Assembly: GCA_021324415.1 (NCBI GenBank)
Contig: JAJPJF010000128.1
Location: 1 to 35,996, forward strand
Length of the DNA: 35,996 bases
Direction of reading: 5' to 3'
From: Nostocales cyanobacterium Centralia_MAG_434
GTDB taxonomy: Bacteria > Cyanobacteriota > Cyanobacteriia > Cyanobacteriales > Nostocaceae
Shown here: positions 1 through 8,199 of the stretch, piece by piece
Layout of the letters: each line of letters begins with the position of its first letter
Position numbering within the stretch: the first letter of the stretch is position 1
The notes under the pieces: model-generated
Database searches by the model: none
The model's input: only the letters and a program-made list of their open reading frames with translations
What the model was told of the DNA's origin: nothing
Made by a program: the position numbers and the translations under genes

Positions 1-180
1 GATCAGGCAGCGGGGGGGAGGGGGGGGGCAGAGGGGGCGGGGGGGAAGAAAGGGAGCGAGTGGGGTCGTGGGGTCTCCCAAGGGGGAGCAACTGGTGCGT
101 AAAAGGGGGACAAGGGAGCAGGGGAGCACTAGGAGCAAGAATTAGTCTCCAGAGGCCTGGCTCTCCCTCGTTCTTGGGTG
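1..180. repeat. Low-complexity contig end with minisatellite remnant
   Basis: The first 60 bases are almost pure G with scattered A and C, unlike the rest of the window. At about 105-130 the sequence reads GGGGGACAAGGGAGCA, the same unit and junction as the nonamer array at 26852-26940 and the inverted copy near 30771-30810. I infer that the contig ends inside a dispersed repeat and that the first bases are low-quality consensus. The reading frame through this stretch should not be trusted as protein. Confidence 0.6.
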
Positions 181-1610
181 AGAATGAGTTTAGTCATGAC
201 GTTAGTTCTGATGCATTAGCTCAGTTAAATTCGGTTGCGGAGTTGTCTGATGTTAAGCCAACGGACTGGTCTTATCAAGCTTTGCGATCGCTGATGAAAC
301 GCTATGGTGTTAACTTGGGGTATCCAGGTGGCACTTTTGCGGGAAACCGTCCAGTTTCCCGTTATGAATTTGCTGCGGGTTTAGCGGCAGTTGTGGAAAA
401 AGTGGATAGCATAATTGCCAGCGCAGTAGGTAATCAGTACATCCAAGAAGATGTCATCACTTTGCGGCGGTTACAAAGAGAATATCGTTCAGTATTAACT
501 CAACTGCAGCAAAGTGTGGATTCACTTGAGACTCGCTCCAGTAAACTAAAGGCAGAGCAATTTTCCCTGACCACTAAGCTCAATGGTCAAGTTATCATGG
601 GCTTAGCTAATGGTAGTGATGCCAATAGCACTATAGTCTCTCGTGAGCGATTAACTCTTTCAACCAACTTCCATCCTCAGGATGTCCTCGTCACTCAGTT
701 AGAATGGGGTAATAATGGTTTAGATGCGATTGGTCGGGCGCAAAAGAAAAACCTTAACCTGTTAGGCACAACTGGGTTGATCGCAGATGGTGGTGGGCTG
801 GATTATGGGGAATATGACTCTGGTCTGACCTTAAGACGCTTGTACTACTCGTTTCATCCCACTTCAAAGCTAGAAGTTACCGTCGGAGCAAAAATGTTGC
901 CACGGGATTTTATTGACCATAATAAGTACGCCAACAACGAGGCAGTTGATTTTAGTTCTAGCTTTTTTCTTCATAATCCCCTGATTGTCCAAAATCAAAT
1001 TGATCGGGTTGGAGGTGCGGGTGCGGCGATCGCCTGGAATCCAGGTGGTGGCAAAGTCACTTTGCGATCGCTTTATATAGCTGCTGATGCTAATCAACCC
1101 AATGCCAGCATCAACAAAGGCGGCTTATTTGGCGATCGCCATCAAACCAGTGTAGAACTGGAATACCTGCCCAGTCATCAGCTGGCATTCAGACTACAAT
1201 ATACAAATGCTCTAATCAACAACACAGATATTAATGCCTTTGGTTTCAACGCTGAATACACTATCAATCGAAATACAGGGATTTTTAGTCGCTTGGGATT
1301 TGGTAATTATCAAGGATTCAACACGGCGCTGAATCGAGATTTAGATTTACATCCTTTTAGTTGGTCTGTGGGCTTAGGGTTTCGTAACCTTTTCCTGCCT
1401 GGTACTGTGGCAGGTATTGCTGTTGGTCAACCTTTTGTCACTGATAAGCTGGGCGACACCACCCAAACAAACTTTGAGACATTTTACAATCTGAAGCTAA
1501 ACGACAATGTTACTATCACCCCCACATTCTCGTTTGTAACAAATCCCAATAACGATTCCACCAATGGCACCATCTGGCAAGGTACATTTAGAACGGTATT
1601 TTCGTTTTAA
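60..1610 (+). CDS. SLH-domain OprB-type (iron uptake) porin, 5' end lost
   Basis: Outer-membrane beta-barrel porin of the cyanobacterial SLH plus OprB type, a family thought to pass iron and small solutes. Reading from the GTG at 60, an S-layer homology segment lies at about residues 63-115 (LSDVKPTDWSYQAL, then GYPGGTF and SRYEFAAGL). A coiled-coil linker follows at about 130-170, and the rest is a barrel of alternating beta strands ending in the aromatic terminus TVFSF. The usual signal peptide and first tens of residues are missing. Upstream of about residue 45 the frame is repeat and G-rich sequence, and no in-frame ATG precedes the SLH domain. The gene is therefore either cut by the contig end or truly truncated. 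The reverse ORF at 870-1097 is a shadow. Family call firm; start unknown. Confidence 0.85.
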   Translation: MGSWGLPRGSNWCVKGGQGSRGALGARISLQRPGSPSFLGENEFSHDVSSDALAQLNSVAELSDVKPTDWSYQALRSLMKRYGVNLGYPGGTFAGNRPVSRYEFAAGLAAVVEKVDSIIASAVGNQYIQEDVITLRRLQREYRSVLTQLQQSVDSLETRSSKLKAEQFSLTTKLNGQVIMGLANGSDANSTIVSRERLTLSTNFHPQDVLVTQLEWGNNGLDAIGRAQKKNLNLLGTTGLIADGGGLDYGEYDSGLTLRRLYYSFHPTSKLEVTVGAKMLPRDFIDHNKYANNEAVDFSSSFFLHNPLIVQNQIDRVGGAGAAIAWNPGGGKVTLRSLYIAADANQPNASINKGGLFGDRHQTSVELEYLPSHQLAFRLQYTNALINNTDINAFGFNAEYTINRNTGIFSRLGFGNYQGFNTALNRDLDLHPFSWSVGLGFRNLFLPGTVAGIAVGQPFVTDKLGDTTQTNFETFYNLKLNDNVTITPTFSFVTNPNNDSTNGTIWQGTFRTVFSF

Positions 1611-1878
1611 ATAGAGAAATGGAGATTGTTAGTGGTTAATACAACAACTAAATACTAACTAAGTTCCAAATTGCAACCACAGATACAAGCAAACACACCC
1701 AAATAATGCTTGAATCATTAATTTGGGAAGTAGGTCATAACCATTGATTACCAGATGGTTGTTAGCATAAAAATAACTGGTGACCGCTAATTAAGAGTGA
1801 GCAATACCAACTTCTCACTCCCTAATCTAAAATCCGAAGATATATAAATTACAAAATCTCAATTCCAAAATTGTAAAA

Positions 1879-4560
1879 ATGCAGCCTACAGATCCGAATA
1901 AATTTACTGATAAAGCTTGGGAGGCGATAGTCAAATCCCAGGATATAGTTCGTGCTTATCAACAACAACAACTAGATGTCGAACATTTGATCCTGGCTTT
2001 GTTAGAAGAAGATACTGGGTTAACAACACGCATCCTTGCTCGTTCTGAGATTGATCCAGTACGCTTACAACAGCAGCTTGAAGGATTTACCCAACGTCAG
2101 CCCAAAGTTGGTAAGACAGACCAACTCTATCTTGGTCGTACTCTAGACGCAATGCTAGACAAAGCCGAGGAATATAGAGCAAAGATGAAAGACGCTTACA
2201 TCTCTGTCGAACACATACTCTTGGCTTTTGCAGAAGATGAACGTATCGGACGGCGGATGCTCAAAAGCTTAAGTTTGGATACCGCAAAGTTAGAGGCTAG
2301 CATTAAAGCAGTGCGCGGTAGCCAAAAGGTGACAGACCAAAACCCAGAAAACCGCTATGAGTCGCTACAAAAGTTTGGTAGGGATTTGACAGAACAAGCA
2401 AAAGCTGGAAAGCTTGACCCTGTGATTGGACGAGATGACGAAATTCGCAGGGTTGTACAGGTATTGTCTCGTCGCAGCAAGAACAATCCAGTCTTGATTG
2501 GTGAACCGGGTGTAGGTAAAACGGCCATCGCAGAGGCATTAGCACAACGTATTGTCAACGGTGACGTTCCTGAATCCTTGAAAAACCGTCAGCTCATCGC
2601 CTTGGATATGGGTAGTTTGATTGCTGGGGCAAAGTTAAGGGGAGAATTTGAAGAGCGTCTGAAAGCTGTACTGCGCGAAGTGACAGAATCGAATGGTCAA
2701 TTTGTCCTTTTTATTGACGAATTGCATACTGTTGTCGGTGCTGGTTCCACTCAACAAGGCGCGATGGATGCAGGGAATATCCTCAAACCCATGCTCGCTA
2801 GGGGTGAACTACGCTGCATTGGTGCTACGACCTTGGATGAGTACCGCAAATACATTGAAAAGGACGCCGCTTTGGAACGTCGCTTCCAGCAAGTTTTTGT
2901 AGATCAGCCTAGTGTGGAAAATACCATTTCCATTTTGCGGGGTCTCAAAGAACGTTACGAAGTCCATCACAACGTCAAAATTTCTGACTCAGCGCTAGTA
3001 GCAGCAGCAACACTGTCATCACGATACATTTCTGACCGCTTCTTACCTGATAAAGCAATTGACTTGGTAGATGAAGCAGCAGCGCAGTTAAAAATGGAGA
3101 TCACCTCCAAACCAAAGGAGTTGGAGACTATTGATCGGCGGCTGATGCAGTTAGAAATGGAAAAACTGTCATTAGCAACCGAAGAAAAGGCTACAATTCA
3201 GACGAAAGAGCGTTTGGAACGAATTGAGCGAGAAATTACTCATCTGACAGAAAAACAACAAGAATTGAATAGCCAATGGCAAGGCGAAAAGCAGCTATTA
3301 GAAGCGATTAGCGCATTGAAGCAAGAAGAAGAAAAGCTGCGGGTACAAATTGAACAAGCAGAACGCGCCTATGATCTCAACAAAGCTGCTCAGTTGAAAT
3401 TTGGCAGACTTGAAGGTGTGCTGCACGAACGTGAGGCAAAAGAAGCACAACTGTTAGAAATTCAAAGCCAAGGTTCCACCTTATTACGAGAACAGGTGAC
3501 AGAAGCTGATATTGCGGAAATTGTGGCCAAATGGACAGGAATTCCCGTCAATCGTTTATTGGAATCTGAACGGCAAAAGTTGCTGCAACTAGAAAAACAC
3601 TTGCATGAGCGAGTTATTGGACAACAGGAAGCTGTCGCCTCTGTAGCAGCGGCAATTCGCCGTGCGCGTGCAGGGATGAAAGATCCAGGTCGTCCCATTG
3701 GTTCTTTTTTGTTTATGGGTCCTACAGGAGTAGGCAAAACTGAACTTGCTCGTGCTTTGGCGCAATTTCTATTTGATGCAGAAGATGCGCTTGTGCGTTT
3801 GGATATGTCCGAGTATATGGAAAAACACTCGGTCTCCCGCTTGATAGGTGCGCCTCCAGGATATGTAGGTTACGAAGAAGGCGGTCAACTTTCTGAAGCT
3901 ATTCGTCGTCGTCCCTATTCAGTGGTGCTATTAGATGAGGTAGAAAAAGCACATCCTGATGTGTTTAATATTTTGTTGCAGGTGCTAGATGACGGGAGAA
4001 TTACTGATTCTCAAGGCAGAACAGTTGATTTTCGCAATACTGTGATTGTTATGACCAGTAACATTGGTAGCGAACATATTCTCGATGTTTCCGGTGATGA
4101 CACCAAGTATGAACAAATGCGGAGACGCGTTACGGATGCGCTGCGATCGCACTTCCGCCCAGAATTTCTTAACCGCGTGGACGACACTATTATTTTCCAT
4201 ACCCTAAACCGGAGCGAATTGGGGCAAATTATTCGGATTCAACTTAAGCGTGTGGAAAATCTTCTAGCTGAGCAAAAAATATCATTGGAAATCACCCCAG
4301 CCGCTTGTGAATACTTAGTGGAAGTGGGTTATGACCCAACTTATGGTGCGCGTCCAATCAAACGCGCAATTCAGCGGGAAGTCGAAAATCCCCTTGCCAC
4401 GAAGATACTAGAAAACACTTTTGTCCTTGGTGATACGGTTGTCATTGATGCAAGCGATCATGAATTAACCTTTACTAAGAAAAAGGCTGTTAAGGTATCA
4501 TCCATGTCAAATAATACAACATATTTCATTGAAGCAGCGCGCGAGGCTTCAGGTGCATAA
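1879..4560 (+). CDS. clpB: ATP-dependent disaggregase ClpB
   Basis: Hexameric AAA+ chaperone that pulls polypeptides out of aggregates together with DnaK/DnaJ/GrpE in the cytoplasm. The 893 residues show the full ClpB order: Clp N-domain (about 1-150), first AAA+ module with Walker A GEPGVGKT at 208-215 and Walker [10 protein letters not shown], a long charged coiled-coil M-domain (about 410-535) that separates ClpB from ClpA/ClpC, second AAA+ module with Walker A GPTGVGKT at 614-621 and [11 protein letters not shown], and the C-terminal D2-small domain. There is a C-terminal extension of roughly 25 residues (KKKAVKVSS onward) past the usual end. No IGL/IGF ClpP-binding loop was noted, in line with a disaggregase. 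The start is the ATG at 1879, which fits the family N-terminus. I saw no CIRCE operator in the 268-bp AT-rich leader. Cyanobacteria often carry two ClpB paralogues; which one this is cannot be told here. Confidence 0.97.
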   Translation: MQPTDPNKFTDKAWEAIVKSQDIVRAYQQQQLDVEHLILALLEEDTGLTTRILARSEIDPVRLQQQLEGFTQRQPKVGKTDQLYLGRTLDAMLDKAEEYRAKMKDAYISVEHILLAFAEDERIGRRMLKSLSLDTAKLEASIKAVRGSQKVTDQNPENRYESLQKFGRDLTEQAKAGKLDPVIGRDDEIRRVVQVLSRRSKNNPVLIGEPGVGKTAIAEALAQRIVNGDVPESLKNRQLIALDMGSLIAGAKLRGEFEERLKAVLREVTESNGQFVLFIDELHTVVGAGSTQQGAMDAGNILKPMLARGELRCIGATTLDEYRKYIEKDAALERRFQQVFVDQPSVENTISILRGLKERYEVHHNVKISDSALVAAATLSSRYISDRFLPDKAIDLVDEAAAQLKMEITSKPKELETIDRRLMQLEMEKLSLATEEKATIQTKERLERIEREITHLTEKQQELNSQWQGEKQLLEAISALKQEEEKLRVQIEQAERAYDLNKAAQLKFGRLEGVLHEREAKEAQLLEIQSQGSTLLREQVTEADIAEIVAKWTGIPVNRLLESERQKLLQLEKHLHERVIGQQEAVASVAAAIRRARAGMKDPGRPIGSFLFMGPTGVGKTELARALAQFLFDAEDALVRLDMSEYMEKHSVSRLIGAPPGYVGYEEGGQLSEAIRRRPYSVVLLDEVEKAHPDVFNILLQVLDDGRITDSQGRTVDFRNTVIVMTSNIGSEHILDVSGDDTKYEQMRRRVTDALRSHFRPEFLNRVDDTIIFHTLNRSELGQIIRIQLKRVENLLAEQKISLEITPAACEYLVEVGYDPTYGARPIKRAIQREVENPLATKILENTFVLGDTVVIDASDHELTFTKKKAVKVSSMSNNTTYFIEAAREASGA

Positions 4561-4608
4561 CACCATCGGCATTGCTGAATCAAAATATGAATTTACCATT
4601 CACGGGTG

Positions 4609-4639
4609 TGTAGAGACGTAGCAAAGCTACGTCTCTACA
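4609..4639. repeat. Perfect 14-bp inverted repeat (dispersed palindrome)
   Basis: TGTAGAGACGTAGC at 4609-4622, loop AAA, and its exact reverse complement at 4626-4639. This matches a family of palindromes common between genes in filamentous cyanobacteria. It sits 49 bp after clpB and has no T-tract, so it is not a canonical terminator, though transcribed it would form a very stable hairpin. A degenerate relative lies at about 19971-20002. Confidence 0.8.
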
Positions 4640-4766
4640 GTGATATTGTACATACACATAATTCATAACCTTTTATGACTGCTATACAAGAAAATCCGTT
4701 AGTTTAGCTGAATTGGTGGGAACTCTATAAATGTAGACCCTACATTTTGTCAGACAAACCACAGCC

Positions 4767-5867
4767 TTGAACCTGATTCACTTTTCTGTAGCGATTCCTA
4801 CCTATAATGGAGAACGCCGATTACCCAAGCTTTTGGAACGGTTATACTCACAGACAGGTATAGACCACCTGAGGTGGGAAATTATTGTTATTGACAATAA
4901 TAGTATCGATGGCACAGCAAAACTTGTGCGTGAGTACCAAGCCAGATGGCTAGCACATGTACCCTTACGCTACAGCTTTGAAGCTGAACAAGGAGCCGGA
5001 TTTGCTAGACAACGTGCTATCCAAGAAGCGAGAGGTGTACTTGTTGGATTTCTAGATGATGATAATTTACCTGCACCTAACTGGATTCTAGAAGCTTACA
5101 AATTTGCTTTAACACATCCGCAAGCAGGTGCTTACGCTAGTCAAATTCATGGTGTTTTTGAAAAAGAACCACCCGAAAACATCAAGCCAATTTTATTTTA
5201 TCTAGCTATTACCGAAAGAGGTAAAAATCCCCATAAATTTGAACCTCGTAAAAATGGATTTCCTCCTGCGGCTGGTTTAGTAGTACGCAGAAATGCGTGG
5301 CAAAATAGTGTTCCCACTCGTCTATTTCTTATAGGTAGAGTTGGCTCATCTATGTTAGGTAGCGAGGATGCAGAGGCTTTATTCTACATTTATAAAGCTG
5401 GATGGGAAATTTGGTATCAGCCAACAATGGAAGTAGAGCATTTGATTCCCCATTGGCGATTAGAAAGAAATTACCTAATTTCCCTGATGCGTGGAATTGG
5501 TTTAGCTCGTTATCATCTGCGTATGCTATTACTTAAATCTTGGCAAAGACCTTTCGCATTTTTTATCTACCTTGTAAATGATATACGTAAAGTGGCATTA
5601 TATTCTATCTCTAATAGAACAGTAATTCAAAGTGATGTGTTAGCAGCTTGTGAGTTGGAACGACTTATCGCTACTGTCTTGAGCCCTTTTTTTATAGAAA
5701 AAGTCAGATTTCAAAGATTTTATCAAAAGAATTATTTGTTGGTTAGAGCTTATCTTGTAAGAAAATGCCTAGCATTTCTGTTGTTATTCCAGTTTATAAT
5801 GGCGAAAAAACAATCAAACAAACAATTGAATCTGTTTTATCCCAAACTTGGTCCGATTTTGAAATAA
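4767..5867 (+). CDS. HpsE-family glycosyltransferase (GT2)
   Basis: Glycosyltransferase family 2 enzyme with a GT-A fold. The nucleotide-binding start SVAIPTYNGE lies at residues 7-16, and the metal-binding acidic cluster FLDDDN at about 95-100. It is a clear paralogue of the HpsE copy at 18800-19771, sharing PTYNGE-RLPKLLERL, DNNS-D-TAKL, GAYASQIH, LAITERG, AGLVVRR and GIGL-RY. It probably adds sugar to the hormogonium polysaccharide. The start is a TTG at 4767, as no ATG precedes the conserved start. The last about 35 residues read into the next gene (103-bp overlap) and have no counterpart in the paralogue. A one-base change would end the protein at TAA 5758-5760, so the C-terminus may be frameshifted. 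First of three packed glycosyltransferase genes. Confidence 0.87.
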   Translation: MNLIHFSVAIPTYNGERRLPKLLERLYSQTGIDHLRWEIIVIDNNSIDGTAKLVREYQARWLAHVPLRYSFEAEQGAGFARQRAIQEARGVLVGFLDDDNLPAPNWILEAYKFALTHPQAGAYASQIHGVFEKEPPENIKPILFYLAITERGKNPHKFEPRKNGFPPAAGLVVRRNAWQNSVPTRLFLIGRVGSSMLGSEDAEALFYIYKAGWEIWYQPTMEVEHLIPHWRLERNYLISLMRGIGLARYHLRMLLLKSWQRPFAFFIYLVNDIRKVALYSISNRTVIQSDVLAACELERLIATVLSPFFIEKVRFQRFYQKNYLLVRAYLVRKCLAFLLLFQFIMAKKQSNKQLNLFYPKLGPILK

Positions 5868-6757
5868 TCATCATCGATGCAGATTCTAGCGATTCTACAC
5901 TCAAGATTGTTAGTGATATAAAAGATAAGCGAATTAAGGTATTTAAATACTCCAAAGCTAATGTAGCTGTGAATCGTAATCGTGGTTTAACTCATGCTTC
6001 TGGAAAATTTATTACCTTTTTAGATGCAGATGATCTCTGGTTATCAGATAAGCTAGAAGCTCAGTACAAAGCGCTGATACAAAATCCTCAAGCAGCAGTT
6101 GCCTACAGCTGGACAAATGCTATTGATGAAAATAGTCAATATTTGCGTCCCTGTAGCCATGCTAATTGGACTGGTGATGTCTACTCAAAATTATTATTAG
6201 ATGATTTTATAGGAAGTGGCTCTAATGCAATGATACGCTCTATTGCCTTCTCTAAAGTAGGTAATTTTAATGAGTTACTTACCAATGCTCAAGATACAGA
6301 TATGTGGGTCAGGTTAGCCGCACATTATCATTTTGTTGCTGTCAAAAAAGTCCAAATTTTGTATCGTATATCTGCCTGCTCAATGTCTTCTGATATTTTA
6401 GGATTAGAGGCATCGAATTTACAAATTGCTGAACAATCTTTTGCGATCGCTCCTCCAAAATTCAAGCACTTGAAGCCACATAGGATTGCTAATATCTACA
6501 AGCTGCTTTGCTATAAGGCGCTCTCAATGCCTCCTGGAAAACATAATACTAAAGTGATAGCCCAATTTTTATGGCAAGCCGTTAAAACAGATCTCTCTCT
6601 TCTCAAAAAGCTAGTTATTTACAAAGGTTTGCTTAAGCTTGCAGTTATGACTCTACTACCTGCTCAATGGGCTAACTCAGTACTTAATAAGTTTCCACGT
6701 TTATCTAATACGACTACTTTTTTAGGCTATATCAAAGTAGATCTAATCAATGATTAA
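5765..6757 (+). CDS. Glycosyltransferase family 2
   Basis: GT-A glycosyltransferase of 330 residues. The N-terminus PSISVVIPVYNGEKT is the classical GT2 nucleotide-sugar site. FLDADDLW at about residues 82-89 carries the DxD metal ligand, and the conserved TDMWVRLA stretch (about 181-188) fits the acceptor/catalytic region. The start ATG at 5765 is fixed by the motif beginning at residue 3; it lies inside the end of the previous ORF but only 4 bp after an out-of-frame TAA. The next gene begins 5 bp after its stop, so these three genes are likely one operon. It is more distant from HpsE than the two HpsE copies are from each other. Substrate unknown; a role in exopolysaccharide assembly is inferred from context. 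Confidence 0.88.
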   Translation: MPSISVVIPVYNGEKTIKQTIESVLSQTWSDFEIIIIDADSSDSTLKIVSDIKDKRIKVFKYSKANVAVNRNRGLTHASGKFITFLDADDLWLSDKLEAQYKALIQNPQAAVAYSWTNAIDENSQYLRPCSHANWTGDVYSKLLLDDFIGSGSNAMIRSIAFSKVGNFNELLTNAQDTDMWVRLAAHYHFVAVKKVQILYRISACSMSSDILGLEASNLQIAEQSFAIAPPKFKHLKPHRIANIYKLLCYKALSMPPGKHNTKVIAQFLWQAVKTDLSLLKKLVIYKGLLKLAVMTLLPAQWANSVLNKFPRLSNTTTFLGYIKVDLIND

Positions 6758-6762
6758 AAAAT

Positions 6763-7929
6763 ATGAAAATAGCTTACGTGACCAAAAATAATGTTTTAAA
6801 TAAACAAGATTGGTCACAATACGAACAAGGATTATGGTCTGCTAGTTATTACATTAGTAAATATCTTATAGATGATTTAAATTCTATTAATTACATTAGT
6901 ACAACAGGTCATAAATTTAGAGCATTAACGAGAGCAAAATGGAGTTACTATAGAAGATTTTTCAAAAAAGACTATTATAACTGGGCGGAGCCTTTAGTGT
7001 TAAAGGATTATGCTAGACAGATAAAAAGACAATTATTGAAAAAGGATTTTGATATAGTTTTATGTCCTGAGAATGTCGTGCCCATTGCTTATCTTGAGTG
7101 TAAAAAGCCAATAGTTTTATGGACGGACTCTACGCTCAGTTCTTTAATAAATTTTTACCCTCACATGGGTAATTTATGTCAAGAAACTATTAAAAATATT
7201 TATGCTATGGAAGCAGTAGCTCTGCATCGATGCCAGATGCTGATATACACATCTGATTGGGCAGCGCAAACAGCAATCGATACTTATGGTATTTCTTCAT
7301 CAAAAATCAAAGTGCTTCCTTGGTGTGCTCATTTACAGAGTAATAGAAATCTTGCAGATATTCACAATATAATGACTTCTAAACCTTCTAGCCCTTGTAA
7401 ATTGCTGTTTATCGGTGTAGATTGGGTAAGAAAAGGTGGAAATACAGCTTTACAAGTTGCTCAAAAACTAAATAATCTAGGTTTAAAAACTGAGTTAACA
7501 GTTGTTGGATGTCAACCCCAGATAAGTCATATACCAAAGTTTGTAAAAGTTATCAATTTTATAGATAAATCTAAACAAGAGGGATTAGAGGAAATCAATA
7601 AATTATTTGCAGAAGCTCACTTCTTTATTTTACCTTCAATTGCAGACTGTACCCCAATTGTGTTAGCAGAAGCGAATTCTTTTGGTATACCTTGTCTTAC
7701 AACAAATGTGGGTGGTATGGCAACTCTGATAAAAGATGGATTGAATGGCAAAATCTTTTCTTTAGAAGCGAGTGCTTTAGATTATTGCAGCTATATAAGT
7801 TCTCTAATGACTCATTACAGTGAGTATAAGAAACTAGCGTTCTCGTCTTTTGAAGAGTATCAAGCCAAATTGAACTGGAATGTCACAGTAGAGAGAGCCA
7901 AACATTTCATGAGCGAACTAATAGGATAA
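6763..7929 (+). CDS. Glycosyltransferase family 4 (GT-B)
   Basis: 388-residue GT-B enzyme. The C-terminal half has the GT4 donor-binding pattern: LLFIGVDWVRKGG at about 211-223, then FFILPSIADCTPIVLAEANSFGIPCLTTNVGG, which holds the E-x7-E-like loop and the glycine-rich turn that contact the nucleotide sugar. The N-terminal half lacks family signatures but carries MKIAYVTKN, a typical first Rossmann strand. It begins 5 bp after the preceding glycosyltransferase and is probably co-transcribed with it. A retaining transfer to a growing glycan is the family expectation; the actual sugar cannot be read from sequence. Confidence 0.87.
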   Translation: MKIAYVTKNNVLNKQDWSQYEQGLWSASYYISKYLIDDLNSINYISTTGHKFRALTRAKWSYYRRFFKKDYYNWAEPLVLKDYARQIKRQLLKKDFDIVLCPENVVPIAYLECKKPIVLWTDSTLSSLINFYPHMGNLCQETIKNIYAMEAVALHRCQMLIYTSDWAAQTAIDTYGISSSKIKVLPWCAHLQSNRNLADIHNIMTSKPSSPCKLLFIGVDWVRKGGNTALQVAQKLNNLGLKTELTVVGCQPQISHIPKFVKVINFIDKSKQEGLEEINKLFAEAHFFILPSIADCTPIVLAEANSFGIPCLTTNVGGMATLIKDGLNGKIFSLEASALDYCSYISSLMTHYSEYKKLAFSSFEEYQAKLNWNVTVERAKHFMSELIG

Positions 7930-7934
7930 AACGT

Positions 7935-8056
7935 TTAAGATAGGTAGTTAAATTGCCTACTTGACAACCCTCACAAGTTTCCCGTGAGACTAACCTACTA
8001 AGTGGTATGAGCGAGTAGGGAAATCCGAATCACAGCTGGAGGGCAAACTATCCTTA
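7935..8056 (+). other. Possible structured RNA segment upstream of htpG
   Basis: Non-coding stretch more GC-rich than the AT-rich sequence around it. It has two adjacent short hairpins: CTCAC/GTGAG around 7969-7987 and CCTACT/AGTAGG around 7995-8020, and a possible closing pair CCCTC/GAGGG further out. I do not recognise a known riboswitch or ncRNA family. It could be an RNA, a mobile-element remnant or chance pairing. Confidence 0.25.
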
Positions 8057-8101
8057 AAAAAAGAGCGATCGCCTAAATTTAAAGATTAAAATCTAGACTG
8101 A

Positions 8102-8107
8102 TATAAT
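8102..8107 (+). promoter_or_regulatory. Candidate -10 box for htpG
   Basis: Consensus TATAAT 93 bp before the htpG ATG. The region about 17 bp upstream is AT-rich without a clear TTGACA. The predicted leader of roughly 85 nt contains a small hairpin GAGG-TTCATT-CCTC near 8149-8162. No CIRCE operator (TTAGCACTC half-sites) is present. Confidence 0.4.
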
Positions 8108-8199
8108 ACATCCCACAACCGGGCTAGTACCTGGAAGGTGAAAACTAGAGGTTCATTCCTCAGTTATCATTCAGAGACTTGGAGCGAAAATTACAAATT

